Below are positions 10,785-22,626 of a stretch of 64,000 nucleotides of DNA, in pieces. The position numbers were made by a program, and so were the translations under genes. The notes under the pieces were generated by a model that saw only the letters and a program-made list of their open reading frames with translations, searched no databases and had not been told where the DNA came from. Position 1 is the first letter of the stretch; each line of letters starts with the position of its first letter. Source of the stretch: Coptis chinensis (lineage: Eukaryota; Streptophyta; Magnoliopsida; Ranunculales; Ranunculaceae); contig CM027383.1 in assembly GCA_015680905.1 (NCBI GenBank), positions 91,594,501-91,658,500 on the forward strand. The letters are read 5' to 3'.

Positions 10785-13700
10785 ACTTTGGTATCTCACA
10801 TCATATTTAGATGAGATACTATTTTAACATCGAATACTAAATTTTCAGTAATTTGGTATTTTTTCATTTTTAAGAGAGGCACATTAATGAAAATGTAAAA
10901 AAAAACACTAAAATAAATATTAAATTGGTTAAAATTTGGTATTTGTTTTGGTATTGTATTAAATCTCTGTGCGGTTTTTTGAACACAGCATATATAGGTT
11001 GGACTAGACAGTGGGCTTTTATAGCGTAGTGTTTCGAACACCACATGGGCTTGGGATTCTATGGCGCGGTTTATCCAAAACCACATGTGTGATATGAATA
11101 AAAATGATAGAAATTAGAAACTGTGCAATTGTATCTAATAAGAATTATCCAAAATGATAAAAATGATTTAAAACCTATAATTATGTATCTAATAAGAATG
11201 AATTGTGCAATTGTTTGAGAATGAAAATGATACTATGAATGAATTATACTCCGCTCATATATGTTACATATTCTTATACATCTCATATTACATAAAATTT
11301 ATTTAACTCTCTTCTTACGCCCCTTACCACTCGATGACTCTCCTCTTTCTATTTGGATGTTCCGAAGCTGCTCCTTTAAGTTCCTAACCTGAGAACCAAG
11401 ATCTTCTCTGTCTGCACGAAGGTTAACTACCTCAGCCTGAAGTTTCTCATATCCCTGATGTTGTTGCGTGTACACCTGCTGAATATCCTCATACACTTTT
11501 CGAGTCTCGTCATACACACGTTGAGATTGCTGATATGTTTGAGAATATGCTTCCTCTCTTTATTGGCTATAATGATACACGATAGTCATCATCCCATCAA
11601 ACATACGAACCTTTGTTCTCATATCTTTCTCGAACCTCAGCCTGAAAATCCAAAAAAATACAGTGTGAGTACATATTAGATATATAATGAATAAGATAAA
11701 TAAAACAACTAAACTCACCAGGGTATACTAATCAATCTACAGCTTTAACTCATAGAAATGAGCATCAGGCACCTCAGGAATGGAAATATAAGTTGTCTCC
11801 CCATCAAGTCCACACACGGCAAACATCTGAGGATTAGTGGCAGACACAGGAGCTGGATGATATACATTCACAGGTTGTAGGTTGTAAACAGGCTGTGGCG
11901 GATGAAGAATACGTAGCTCACGTCTCATCCCTTCTAGGCACACAAACTCGAAGTTGTTAGCCCGACCAACAGGAGGCAACAACGGACCCATAGAGACACG
12001 GTTCCACCATCTATAATATTGATAAGTAGTATGCTCAACAACAAAAGAAGACGCATCTGGCCAAGGACCACCACTGGCATGAACTTGAGTTCTACTCCAA
12101 GACTTAGCATCACTAACATTTGGTATGGGAGCACATGGAACTCCATAACGTCTAATCAAATGTCTCCAATATCTGTTGCCACAGTACCAAACCTTACAGT
12201 CACGTCGGCAAAAACAACTCTGTGACGTGACAAAACACAACTGGATCGTCAAAGACAGTAGAACAAACGCCAAGGTCTCCACTCAATAGATGACAATGAT
12301 TTAATATCAATCTGAACATGAGCCATACAAATATTATTTTTAATCTGCCTCCTGTTACGAGTCAAATGAGGCCCTGATCAACTTGAAAATTTAGGGCGAG
12401 TATTAGCAATCATGCCTATGTTAGGACAAAGACAACGAAAGTACTCATAAAACCAAATCTCCAAAAGTCCTGTGAATCTTGCAATCTGAGGACTTTTACT
12501 TCCAAATATCTATGAAGATTTGTCTAATGTCATTATCAATGTGGCATATACTGAGCTACCAATGTCATAATTTCTCATATTATGCAAATCGGAAACATAA
12601 ACATAATATTCAAATCGTACCGTAGAATGACTATTTGGAAACAAAACATACCCAATAAAAGACATAAAAAAGCCCTAATATACACATCAACACCCTCACT
12701 ACCAAGTAGAATAGTCAAAGCTAACTCTGGTCGTGTATTAGGATCTAAGAGAGATTCCATGTATGCAGTCTTAATATGAGATAGCTTAATACCATAAGAA
12801 TCATAAACATCCGCATCCAAGCGAGGAAAAATCATAAGCATACTACCAATGTTCTCATAATTTGTATTAAAAGGTATCGGTTGGCATATACCGATACTCA
12901 ACCCAGAAATCATGGTGAAGTCTAGTGGTGTGAACCTCAACTCCGCACAAAGAAAATGAAATGTATGAGTTGTATTTCACCATCTTTCTACTAAAGCTAT
13001 GACTACTGCCCAATCAGCCTTCTTAGAATCTACATCAACCAAAATACCCAAAGGTGTACACAAAATATTATCTCTAATATGTACAAACTCATCCAAACTC
13101 TTAAGAACCTTCCACCACTCTCTAAGACCAAATAAAGCCGATATAACTCGGTAGTAAATAACTTACTGATATTATGAAAAAAAAATAATACATATAAAAA
13201 AATAATTAATTGGTCCAACTCAACTAATTAATGTATAATATTCCAAAATATTTAATTACATGAGAATTAGTCACTACACTCGACACGTGTTTTGTATCAC
13301 GTGTAGAATACACAACTTGCATATCAAGTGTTTTATCGGAATTAAATTGTCAATCGAAGTCGTTCAATTGATACTCAAGTACATAGAGATGTCTATCAGT
13401 CGGCGCAACATCCTCGGTTTCTTCTTCCCTATCATCTTGTACTTCCTCGGGTTCTTCTACCTCTACATCATCGCTAATGTCGTTTGTGTACTGCCAAAGT
13501 GTCAATACTCATCGTCATCACCGTCGAAATGTTGAAAATAATCCATATAAAATTTCAAGAGTTTAGATAGTTTTTTTTTTTTTTTTACTAAGGAGAGGGT
13601 TTATGAATTGAGAGAAAAGTTAAAAATGAATGAACCGCGCGGTTTAGATCATGTTTATAAAGACATAGCACGCGGTATTTCAAACACTATGCAGTTTTTG

Positions 13701-13925
13701 GAAAATCACGTGGGATTGGGCTTCTAAAATGGGCTTCAGTGGTGCGATTTTGAAAAAGATGCGTGCAGACTATACGGTTTATCGGTTTATCTAAAACCGC
13801 GTCATTTGATGTCAATTATTTGATATTGTTTCTGAAATTGGTCGGTGTTTTTTTGGTTTGGTTCAAAATTTTGGTATTTTTGTGGTTTCTCTCTTAGAGA
13901 TGCTGTTAGTAGCATTATTGGATGG
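10785..13925. mobile_element. Candidate MULE-like element carrying a PMD gene
   Basis: Segments flanking a decayed plant-mobile-domain gene share inverted motifs. On the left (about 10960-11100) 'tagtgtttcgaacacc', 'gtgggctt' and 'cggtttatcc' occur, and near-matches in inverse orientation are found on the right (about 13640-13800, with 'ggtatttcaaacacta'). PMD genes are known passengers of plant MULEs. The exact ends and a target-site duplication were not found, so the limits are approximate and the call is tentative. Confidence 0.35.
11299..13560 (-). pseudogene. Plant mobile domain (PMD) protein, decayed
   Basis: Pieces of one protein read in order on the minus strand. An acidic N-terminal part lies around 13380-13560 (Glu/Asp-rich). 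The PMD core follows at about 13150-12600: a 'LREWWKVLKSLDEFVHIRD' segment, then 'LVERW…THTFHF', then 'ELRFTPLDFTMISGLSIG', which matches the PMD signature (W…THTFHFP.GE..lTl.D…GL). A second exon-like frame (12282-11737) and a Gln/Glu-rich coiled-coil tail ending in a basic GKGRKKR cluster (11517-11299) complete it. In-frame stops, including one inside the core between 'LVERW' and 'NTTHTF', and frame changes mark it as broken. PMD proteins occur both as host MAIN/MAIL-type nuclear factors and as transposon passengers, and the setting favours the latter. Confidence 0.6.
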
Positions 13926-14769
13926 AATGTGAGGAGTGCTGATTCAATGTATTTTGTATGCAATATTTCAATTATGCATAGCTTAACAAGAATGATTGAA
14001 ATTTGAAAGCGTCTATTCATACAAGAATTATGTCACTCTTTTTTCCACACTTGATTCTAAAAATACGTAGGCCATACCATAGGAGGCAAATGATATGAGA
14101 TTCTAAGATAAGTTTCAAGTTTTTCCCTTGTCAAAAACTCAAAATAATCTTTTTTCGAAATCCCAAAAAGTTAGTGTCTCACTCAAACGGTTCTCAAGTC
14201 TAAGTCTCAACCGTAAATCCATAATCTTCCCTTTACCTTTCTTTCCCCTATAAGATAGGAAGAAGAGATAGATATGGTAAATCACTGAATCAGGCCTCTG
14301 GCTCTCTGCCACATAGCGCAAACCAAAACCTCTAGTTATTGTCCTCTGCCATATAGCAAACTTCCCCGTCCCTCAGTTCTCAACTCTTGAAAGCAGTTGC
14401 ATATTAATATCCAATTTCGTCCAAACCTCATGTGCTAATGGACCCAAGGACCAAGGTACAAGTTCTATAGCAAACCACGTTATTATCTACTTTCCTGAAC
14501 GGGGTGGGTGGACGTTGCATGTGACCACGTAGCAACAAAAACTTAATAAAAGCTTATTAACTACTTTTTCAGTTGGCAGTTCCGCAGCAGCACCCTGGTA
14601 CAAATTCATCAAAACAACAGATTGTCTCCATGACTCCATTGACCATTAAGGCCAAAAAAGAATCGATTATAGTAGATCTCATAGCAGTGAGATATATATA
14701 TATATAGAATTAAGAGGGGAGAACATTCAAGTATTCAACTCCATTAAATTAGATCTACGTGATTAATCA
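13926..14769. other. Gene-free stretch left of the 11-kb MULE
   Basis: No supported gene, RNA or repeat. A short (AT)n run sits near 14693-14705. Confidence 0.4.
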
Positions 14770-14778
14770 AACTATATA

Positions 14779-14920
14779 GGGGACCCAGCCCACTCCATTT
14801 CGTAGGCACCCACCTCGGCGAGATGATCTCAAGATACAGCAAAACCCTTCGCACAAATAAAACAAGCCAAATTCTCCTTTTTGCGCGGCAATCAAAAGAA
14901 ATAAACAAACAATAAATCAC
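14779..14920 (+). repeat. Left terminal inverted repeat of the MULE
   Basis: About 140 bp alignable, in inverted orientation, with 25700-25847. Identity is strongest in the first 65 bp and in a 22-nt block at 14855-14876. Confidence 0.75.
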
Positions 14921-15369
14921 ATTTTCTTTTCCAGCAGCAATTTGCAACCTCCGTTTGTTTCTCCAGCAAACCGAATTAACTCTCCAGTTTCCCACCAGCT
15001 ATAAAAAGAGATGAAATCAACGCCAACATTGAATGATTTAGGTGAGCAAATATTGATTTTTACATATTTATATTGAACTGAAAGAGTTGTTTGCACCCTA
15101 CTTATATTGCCAAGTTATATTTCGAAATTAGGTTACCAAACATTAATTTTTGCATACATATATTGAACTGACAAAACTGTTTGCACCCTACTTATATTAC
15201 CAAGTTATATTTCGAAATTATTTGATGTTGATTCCGAACTTGTTTTGATGTTGGGGGTTTTCAACTTATATATTCAACTTGTTTTGAATTGGCAGATGAA
15301 AATCTCTAAGATGATTATTTTTTTGGTTTTTTTTTTCTTTCTCTAGCTTTCAACTGATTATCTATTGTG

Positions 15370-17938
15370 CTTTATGTAGAATCAATTGATGACGTCTTTT
15401 TTTATAGTGGAGTATCTGAGAAAAATGAAAATAAGGCCACTTCGTCTTCTCGTCCAACTCGAGACGACATAGACATAGTTGATAGCGAAAAGATTCCGTA
15501 TTTTGGAATGAATTCTACAAGTCTAGAAGGTGCGAAATAGTTTTATATTGACTACGGAAAAGCATTGGGATTTAGTGTCAGTACTCGAAGTATCCAAAAA
15601 AGAATTCCACATTCAAACGAAGCGAGTACTTGTCAAATGACTTGTGAGCGTTTTGGGACTTACATAGAACGAGTGAAAAAAAAAAACAGATGAGGGGTCT
15701 GAGAAAGAAATAGGGTCCGATAAAGAAGTAATAAAACAGAGGGAAAACACGAATACGGTGAAATGTGGGTATTTAGCAACAATGAGAGTAACAAAACAAG
15801 TCAGTGGATTATGGAAAGTGGTGAAATATGTTGGTGCACACAATCATAACCTTGTTAGTCCGACGAAAAAGATGTGTATGTCTATTTGCAAAAATTTGTC
15901 TGTTGCAGCTAAGATGTTGATTGACTCATTCCATGATGAAGGCATACATGTGAATAAAGTTGTTAATATACTTGACGGACCAGAAAATGGTTTTTTTGAC
16001 AGAGATTGTTGGAACCACTTAGGTCTATCGAAGGAGTATAAGAAACCTGTCAAAGGTGATGCAACCGCAATGCTAAATTTTTTTTAAGAAGAAAAGTATA
16101 GAAGACCCTAATTTCTTCTACGCAATACAGATGGATAGCGAAGCACGGGCAATAGATTTTTTCTGGGTAGATGGTCGTTCACGTATGCTGTTTTAGTATT
16201 TTGGTGAGATTCTTTTCTTTGACACCACATATCGCAAGAACGTATATGAAATGTCATTTGCACCGTTTACTAGAGTAAACCACCACATGCAGTCAATCCA
16301 ATTTGGTTGTGCACTCCTTTTGGATGAGACATAAGAATCTTTTGAGTGCGTTTTTCAGACTTGGCTTGAAGCCATGGGCGGGCATTCCCCATCTTCAATA
16401 ATCACAGATCAAGACAGAGCTATGATGGCGGCTGTTGCGAAAGTTTTCCCAAATACACAACATAGATTTTGCCTATGGCACATTTTGAAGTAATTCCCTG
16501 AAAAATTTCCACATGTTTATTTCAAGAGGACATCTTTCAAAAAAGCTATCAAAATGTGTATTCGGGAAACTTATATTCCTAGTGCTTTCAAAACGAAGTG
16601 GAAGGAATTGATGTCTACATATGAGTTGGTGGAGAATGAATGGCTCATAGGACTATATGATATTCGAGAAAAATGGGCACCGTACCGGTTTATCACTTGG
16701 ATACTTTCTATGCTGTCACTAATACTACTGGGCGTTCCAAAGGCATAAATTCTTTTTACAAGAATTTTTTACATTCAACTACAACTCTTAGAGTGTTTGT
16801 GTTAAAGAATGATAGGTGTTTGAGTAGAATTGTTCAAAGAGAAAAAAGAGAGGATTATATTACAGAACACTCGGATCGCATCGTCGATAGTAATGCCTTT
16901 CTTTTGAATAGTGCATCAAAAGTGTATACAAGGAATGCGTATGATAGGTTCAAGAAAGAATGTGAGAAAGCTTTAGCTAAGTATGTCTTGGATGATGATG
17001 AAAAGGGTAGTGAGGACTACACAACCTACACTTACAAGTCTCGAGTGGAAGGTGATCAGCGTGAGTGGAAGGTGAAGTTCAACTCAGCCACAAAATAAGG
17101 TAACTGTGAATGCAAACTTTTCGAGTTCCTAGGGATACCCTGTGGACACCTTGTAAAGGTTTTTCAATGTCGTGATATAGAGATACCTGATCACTTTATT
17201 CTAAAGAGATAGATGAAAAGGGCTAACAAATATAGAGCCGAGTATGACGGTGGACTAGTAAGTGGCCATGAGAGTTTTAAGGTACTGAGAACTACCCAAC
17301 TTCAGATGGTTGCCAATTAATTAGTCTATGAAATGGCTGAATCAGATGAGACTTCCCAATTGATGTTGAAAAGATTACAAGCACTATCACTAGAGCTGAA
17401 GGAAATAAAGAAGACTAACGACGGGACCAAGATTTCAGTTGTCGATTCATGCACTATCAATGAAAACTCACAACCTACAATTGATGCCTCACAAGGTTTA
17501 CTTATGAATCCCAACATCTCACAAACTAAAGGAAGGAAAAAAGAAGTGAAGGTTTACAAAAGTAGTACTAGAAAAAAAGGAAATTTGGAGAAAGGCATTG
17601 CAAAAGCTACCAAAGGGAAGACAGGCAGGAGATGTACTAGTTGTAACCAGGTTGGTGTTAATCACGACAAACGAAATTGTCCACAAAATCCAAATAGGAA
17701 GAAGGGGATAAGTAAGTACAGTGATTTTCGTTTTCATTCATTCCTAGTATACTAAATTTTCTTTGTTTAGAGTTCACTGTAAAATTGACATTTGTCATCA
17801 TTTTCTTACTTGACAGTTATTGATGAGGAGATTGAGAATGTGGACGATCATAGAGATGATGATGACGACGACAAAGATAGAGATGGTGATGAAGACAATG
17901 AAGATAGAGATGGTGAAGAAGTTGAATTTAAAATTTGA
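15370..17938 (+). pseudogene. FAR1-type MULE transposase, decayed
   Basis: The full domain order of FAR1/FRS-type proteins, which descend from MULE transposases, can be read across frames. A FAR1 DNA-binding region comes first (about 15480-15860: 'FYIDYGKALGFSV', later 'HNHNL'). The MULE DDE core follows (about 16100-16520: 'FFDTTY', 'ITDQDRAMMAAV', 'FCLWHI'), then a C-terminal helical part ('YAVTNTTGRSKGINSF', 16700-16770), a SWIM zinc motif (CEC…GIPCGHL, about 17109-17160), a CCHC knuckle (CTSCNQVGVNHDKRNC, about 17632-17680), and after an intron an acidic Asp/Glu tail ending at 17938. In-frame stops occur at 15538, 16194, 16332, 16491, 17096 and 17210, plus frame changes near 15700, 16087 and 16675. 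It could be a host FRS pseudogene, but its place inside the TIRs favours the element's own transposase. Confidence 0.82.
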
Positions 17939-20515
17939 AGTTAGAATCATTTGTGTTTGAATTTGAAGTTATGTATATGAATTTGGAATTTGAAGTTATG
18001 TATAGTGGGGTTTGAATTCGGAATTTGAAGTTAGAATCATTTATGTATGAAGCCGGAAGTTGTGTATATGAATTTGAATCATTTGGTTATGTGCGTTTGA
18101 ATTTCATGTTATGTGTGTTTGTATATGAATATGAAAATGTGCATTTGAATTTCACGTTGAATTTGACATTTGAAATTTGAATATGGATTATAATTTGAAT
18201 TTGGTTGGATATGACATGAACTTGGTTTGGATATGAAATGATCTTGGTTTGGATATGAAATGATCTTGGTTTGAAGTTTGATTAAGGTTTCGTTGGATAT
18301 CAAATGAATTTGAGTTTGAATTTGGTTAGATATGTGAATTTGGTTTAGATATGAAATGAACTAAAATCAAATAAAAAATGTGATTAGATTTTGGTCCATA
18401 CGACCCACCCAGGTTGCACAAAACTATCCCAAATGATGCCCAAATATTGTTTACAGACGAAACTGGCCTTAACGACCTCTGCAAATCACTGGGATATAGA
18501 CCTAAATGATCTTATGGGGTCGTTTAGAGGGCTAATGAGCAGTCTGAAGAGGTTGCTGGGTTATAAACCTAAACGATCTTATGGGGTCGTTTAGAGGGCT
18601 GATGAACGGTCTGAAGAGATCATTTCTAATACTTCTTTACGACCTCACTAGTCGTTTGGACCAAAATTCCAGATATTTATAATTGGATTTCGATTTGTAT
18701 TTCTCAGTTAACATATTACTTAACATAGTACGAAAAGAAACCCAACTACTCAACCTCTGTTTCTTAGAACTTAGAACCATAAGAATTAACTTTGTTAGAT
18801 AACTCAATTGGTTCCTCTGTCAATTCCTCTTTAACATAGGTATGTCTGATTCCTCTGTCAATCTATGTCAATGTGGCCAAATCTCACCTGAAGTTTGGTC
18901 CTATCTTGACTAGCTGCGCTTCACTAATGTGTCAAGTTGCACTAATATATTGAATTATTTTCAATGTCGCAATGAAACGTTGGAGATACTTAATGACCGA
19001 TATCAGGGAAATATTAGTCGTATGCGGAGAAGGGAAAATAAACTTTTACAAAGTATTGAAGAATTGAAGAAGGAAAATGATTCAATGAAGAAAAACATTT
19101 TTACTGCCAAAATTGTGTTGTTCTCAATTGTGAGTTTGTTGGTTGGTGTGGGCATTGACTGGATGGTTTTGGTTTAATTACCCTTAAGTAGGTGTTTGAT
19201 GTATATAAATTCTATTGTCTGTTGATGTAAGAGATCTCTATTTTGTCTGTTCATGTAAGAGATGTCTAATGCTGTTTGTTCATGTAAGTAAGACATCTTC
19301 AGATGTGTTTTTGATATAAATTTGTAATTAGTGCTTGTACGTATTTTGTTGCGTAATGTTATCTAATGTTGATTTATGCATGTTTTGATCTCTAAGTTCT
19401 ATAGGAAATTTCATTGGTGTGGGCATTGGCTTGATAGTTTTGGTTTAATTAGGTGTATACAAAAGTTGACACCTCATTTTTTTACAAAAGCTTACACCAG
19501 CTCATTTTTGACAATTTTGCAATCTTGATTGGTTGTTGAACCCTAAACTCACTAACCAATAGGATTTTGTATATAGATTAGGGTTTGGTTAGGGATTAGG
19601 GTTTTGTATATAGATTAGGGTTTCATTATGAATTTGACATTTGAATATGAATTTGACGTTGAATTTGAATTTGATGTTTGAATTTGAATTTGACTTTGAA
19701 TTTGACATTTGAGTTTGACGTTGAATATGAATTTGACGTTGAATATGAATTTGACGTTTGAATTTGAATTTGATGTTTGACGTTTGAATTTGACGTTTGA
19801 ATAATCATTTGATGTGAATTTGACATTTGAATATGAATTTGACGTTGAATTTGAATTTGACGTGGAATTTGAATTTCACTCTAAACGATCTTGCCAGACC
19901 ACTAGGAATCACTATAAACGACCTCTTCAGACCGCTTCAATTTAGACCTAAACGACCCCATTAGATCGTTTGGCTCTATAGACCATCGATTTGCAGAGGT
20001 TGTTAAGGCCAGTTTTGTTTGTGAACGATGTGTGGGGATCATTTTCTATGGTGATGTACGACCTGGGTGGGTCGTTTGGACCAAAATCAAAGCAAATTTA
20101 CTATTTGATTTAGTTCATTTCATATCCAAAGCAAATTCATATACACACATAACTTCAACTTCATATTCATATACATATACATACAACCATATTCAAATTT
20201 AAACTCAAATTCACGTTCAAAATCAAATCATATTCTTATACATCAAACCATATTCCAACTCAAACTCAAATTCACGTTCAAATTCAACTTCAAATTCAAA
20301 TGCACATTTTCATATTCAAATTCATATACATCACTTCAAATTTGAAATTTATATAAAATAACTTCAAACATATAAATTCAAACTTCAAACCCTAATCCAA
20401 CCAAACCCTAACCAAACCATAATCCAACTTCAAACCCTAATCCCTAACCAAACCCTAATCCAACCAAGCCCTAATCTATATACAAAACCCTAATCCAATT
20501 TCAAAGCTCCAACTT
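17935..20515. repeat. Long imperfect inverted repeat with GAATTT minisatellites
   Basis: The left arm (about 17940-18670) holds degenerate tandem 'gaatttgaatttga'-type repeats, 'gatatgaaatgaac', and a block starting 'ggtccatacgacccaccc' and continuing to about 18668. The right arm (about 19880-20400) carries the same blocks in reverse complement: 'gggtgggtcgtttggacc', then 'gttcatttcatatcc', then 'caaattcacgttcaaat' repeats. A further GAATTT/GACGTT minisatellite lies at 19626-19880 in the left-arm orientation. The 1.2-kb loop contains the GRF-like ORF. This may be a nested long-TIR MULE or the rearranged interior of the larger one. Confidence 0.7.
18842..19177 (+). pseudogene. Small GRF-finger-like coiled-coil/TM ORF
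   Basis: Starting at ATG 18842, the frame reads 'MSDSSVNLCQCGQISPEV', one in-frame TAG (18911-18913), then 'FQCRNETLEILNDRYQ', a Glu/Lys-rich coiled coil (…LQSIEELKKENDSMKKN…), and a C-terminal hydrophobic segment of about 20 residues (IVLFSIVSLLVGVGIDWMV). A CxCG start, a later cysteine, a short coiled coil and a terminal membrane anchor match the layout of small plant GRF-type zinc-finger proteins, which are often found with MULE/PMD loci. The finger itself is incomplete (CQCG…FQC only). Without the stop it would be 111 residues. Identification is by layout, not by strong motif. Confidence 0.5.
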
Positions 20516-20520
20516 TAGAC

Positions 20521-20675
20521 ATGATCGCGACGGTAATGCCCACCAATAAACTTGCACCGGGTCAAGTTTTCAACTTCGTGGAACGATCTCCTTGCTTCCT
20601 CAGGAATCGCAGGCCCACCCAATTGCAGACATTTCTCAAGCATGAGAGTAGTTTCGTCGAGAACGTTGCTCTGTA
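20521..20675 (-). pseudogene. Possible C-terminal exon of the PMD gene
   Basis: The minus strand encodes an open segment reading 'LDETTLMLEKCLQLGGPA', then 'IPEEARRSFHEVENLTRCK', and ending at a stop near 20521. It lies downstream of the PMD core in the same orientation and looks coding, but I do not recognise the sequence. It could be a tail exon of the PMD gene or an unrelated captured piece. Confidence 0.3.
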
Positions 20676-21187
20676 AAAAGAAATGCAAACCTAATTTAGC
20701 ATATACAATTTTAAAAGAGCAGAATTACAATTCTAAAAGCACAAAACTCACCAGTCAAGTTCCTAGGGAACTAGGAAATGTCTGCAAGGAGAAATGAATA
20801 GGAAGCTGAGGATTTATCATTCGAATGTGAGTATTCATGATGCATGAGCATGTATTAATTAATAATTAATAGTTTATATTTTATTTGGTCTCCTAATTGA
20901 ATTAGGAATAGGACTTATAATAGTTTCCTATTTGGTTTCCAATTAGGTTTAGTAGTTGTTTTCTTATATAAAGGCATCTAGGCCTTCATTGTTAGATGGT
21001 TATTACTGATTATTAATTCTTTGTGAATTGTTCTTCATGTTTCAAGGTTTAAACCCTAGATTTAGGTGTTTGATTTATTAAATCTTATTGATGTTCATCC
21101 ATTGTTGAAGTTTCCGCCAACAAGATACATCAATTCATTTCATACCATTCCATGTATCCAAACTCACACTCCCATAGATAACTTGCC

Positions 21188-21470
21188 TTAGGTCCTCAAT
21201 TTTGGGGTTGGATCACGTGATTCTCCCATGTGGTCTAATATGCCAAAGCAAGATTCCATTTGACCTTGTATCCGCGTCCGTTGGTAGTTCTCGTCGCGAT
21301 ATTTGGCTATAGAGGATTGGTGGGTATAAGCTACAGGTGACCCAACTGATGGACCGCCCTCCAAACAGCATAAAGCTCCACAACACCAAAAAAACATATA
21401 AAGCCCTCAAAATAAACAATATCATCCATCAGGCGTAAAGCTCTAACATTGTTGTAAGGCCACCATTCAA
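21188..21470 (-). pseudogene. Downstream exon region of PMD gene
   Basis: Minus-strand frames encode a Trp/Tyr-rich segment ('LRLMDDIVYFEG', then 'VFLVLWSFMLFGG', then 'DADTRSNGILLWHIRPHG'), consistent with the region following the PMD core in PMD-C proteins. The segment is split between two frames, so it is probably broken. The link to the core exon at 21815-22540 is inferred from order and strand. Confidence 0.4.
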
Positions 21471-21814
21471 TCTATTATATGAGAAAATAAATCAGTAATC
21501 ACATACTCCAACTATCAATTAATCAATAAAATATTAAACAATTTCATATACTTACCATCAAACAAGTTGTCTCATTAAGAAATTTTCGAAAACACTGCAA
21601 TGCATGTTTTGTGTTAACATAGTACGTGCGGAGCGGCAATTGAGTGCCTATGACATCGAGGTTGGGTCAACTCATACTCCAGGTTTGGGATTGGCCTGAA
21701 GCACGGGAAGTACTCGTAGATCCACACCTAGATTTATATACACACACAATTAAAATACTAATAAGATAGGGAAGATAAAATGTTAACATATAAACGAAAA
21801 TACTAAATATTTAC

Positions 21815-22540
21815 CTGTAGAAGAGTGAAATATCCTAAAATGCCTTTCACTTTGCCACCTGTGACAGCCCCAAGACCACGGTACAAGTATGCAAGTATTG
21901 TTGCACCCCACGCATACTCATTGATCTCGCTAAACTCCAACAGCAACCTCAAGTAACAAACAGGCACTGCAGTCCCAGACTTGTTGGGGAAGAGAGTACA
22001 TCCAAAGAAGAATAACAAATAACCTCTGACAGCATGATGTACCTCTATCAAAGTCGACGCCTTCTTCACACCCCCTTTTAGTTTAATCGCACTATCATGC
22101 ACCTTCCCGGCCATGTGATGCTTCAAGAATTGTAACCTTATTTTTGATATGAAGTGGCTGGCTTCCAACTCTTCCTTAATCACTCTCAACGATATATTAA
22201 GAGCGCGGTTAAGAATGTTCTGAGTCTGTTCCAACTTCATATCAATGTTTTCTTGCACGACTCTTCCTTTTATCGAGACTCCTAGGAGTTGGGAGACATC
22301 ATCCAAAGTGATAGTCATCTCCCCAAACGGCATATGAAATGTGTTGTTCTCCGGATGCCACCTCTCCATAAATGCAAAGGCCAACACTGAATCCTGATGC
22401 TCGTATACTCCCATCACAAGATCATACAAACCCGTCGTTCTGAGCTCGTTTTCAAATCTAGGAGAGTTTTTAAATTCTGACTCCAAATTCCATTGAGTTA
22501 ACTTGGTTAGGTACTGACCACACTTCAAAATTCCGCGCTC
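21815..22540 (-). CDS. Plant mobile domain (PMD) core exon
   Basis: An uninterrupted 726-nt exon (242 codons) lies between an acceptor (…ttttag, 22541-22542) and a donor (CAG|gtaaat, 21813-21814). It encodes the PMD: 'FMERWHPENNTFHMPFGEM' followed by 'TITLDDVSQLLGVSIKG', then a long helical part and 'YAWGATILAYLYRGLG', the hallmark motifs of MAIN/MAIL and transposon PMD-C proteins. Host PMD proteins act in the nucleus in silencing and genome stability. Transposon-borne PMDs are thought to come from or mimic them. No stop interrupts this exon, unlike the transposase in the same element. Upstream acidic exon and downstream pieces share the strand. Confidence 0.82.
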
Positions 22541-22626
22541 CTAAAACAATAAAGACAACGAAGAGTCAATGAGGAGAAGATTTAATTTTAAAAAAAAAAA
22601 AAAAAAAGTACTAATTAATATTAATA

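Noticed and set aside
20390-20500. Telomere-like 'aaccctaa' blocks
   Set aside because: Units are irregular, interspersed with 'ccaacc' and 'tatatacaaa', and part of the inverted-repeat arm rather than an interstitial telomere array.
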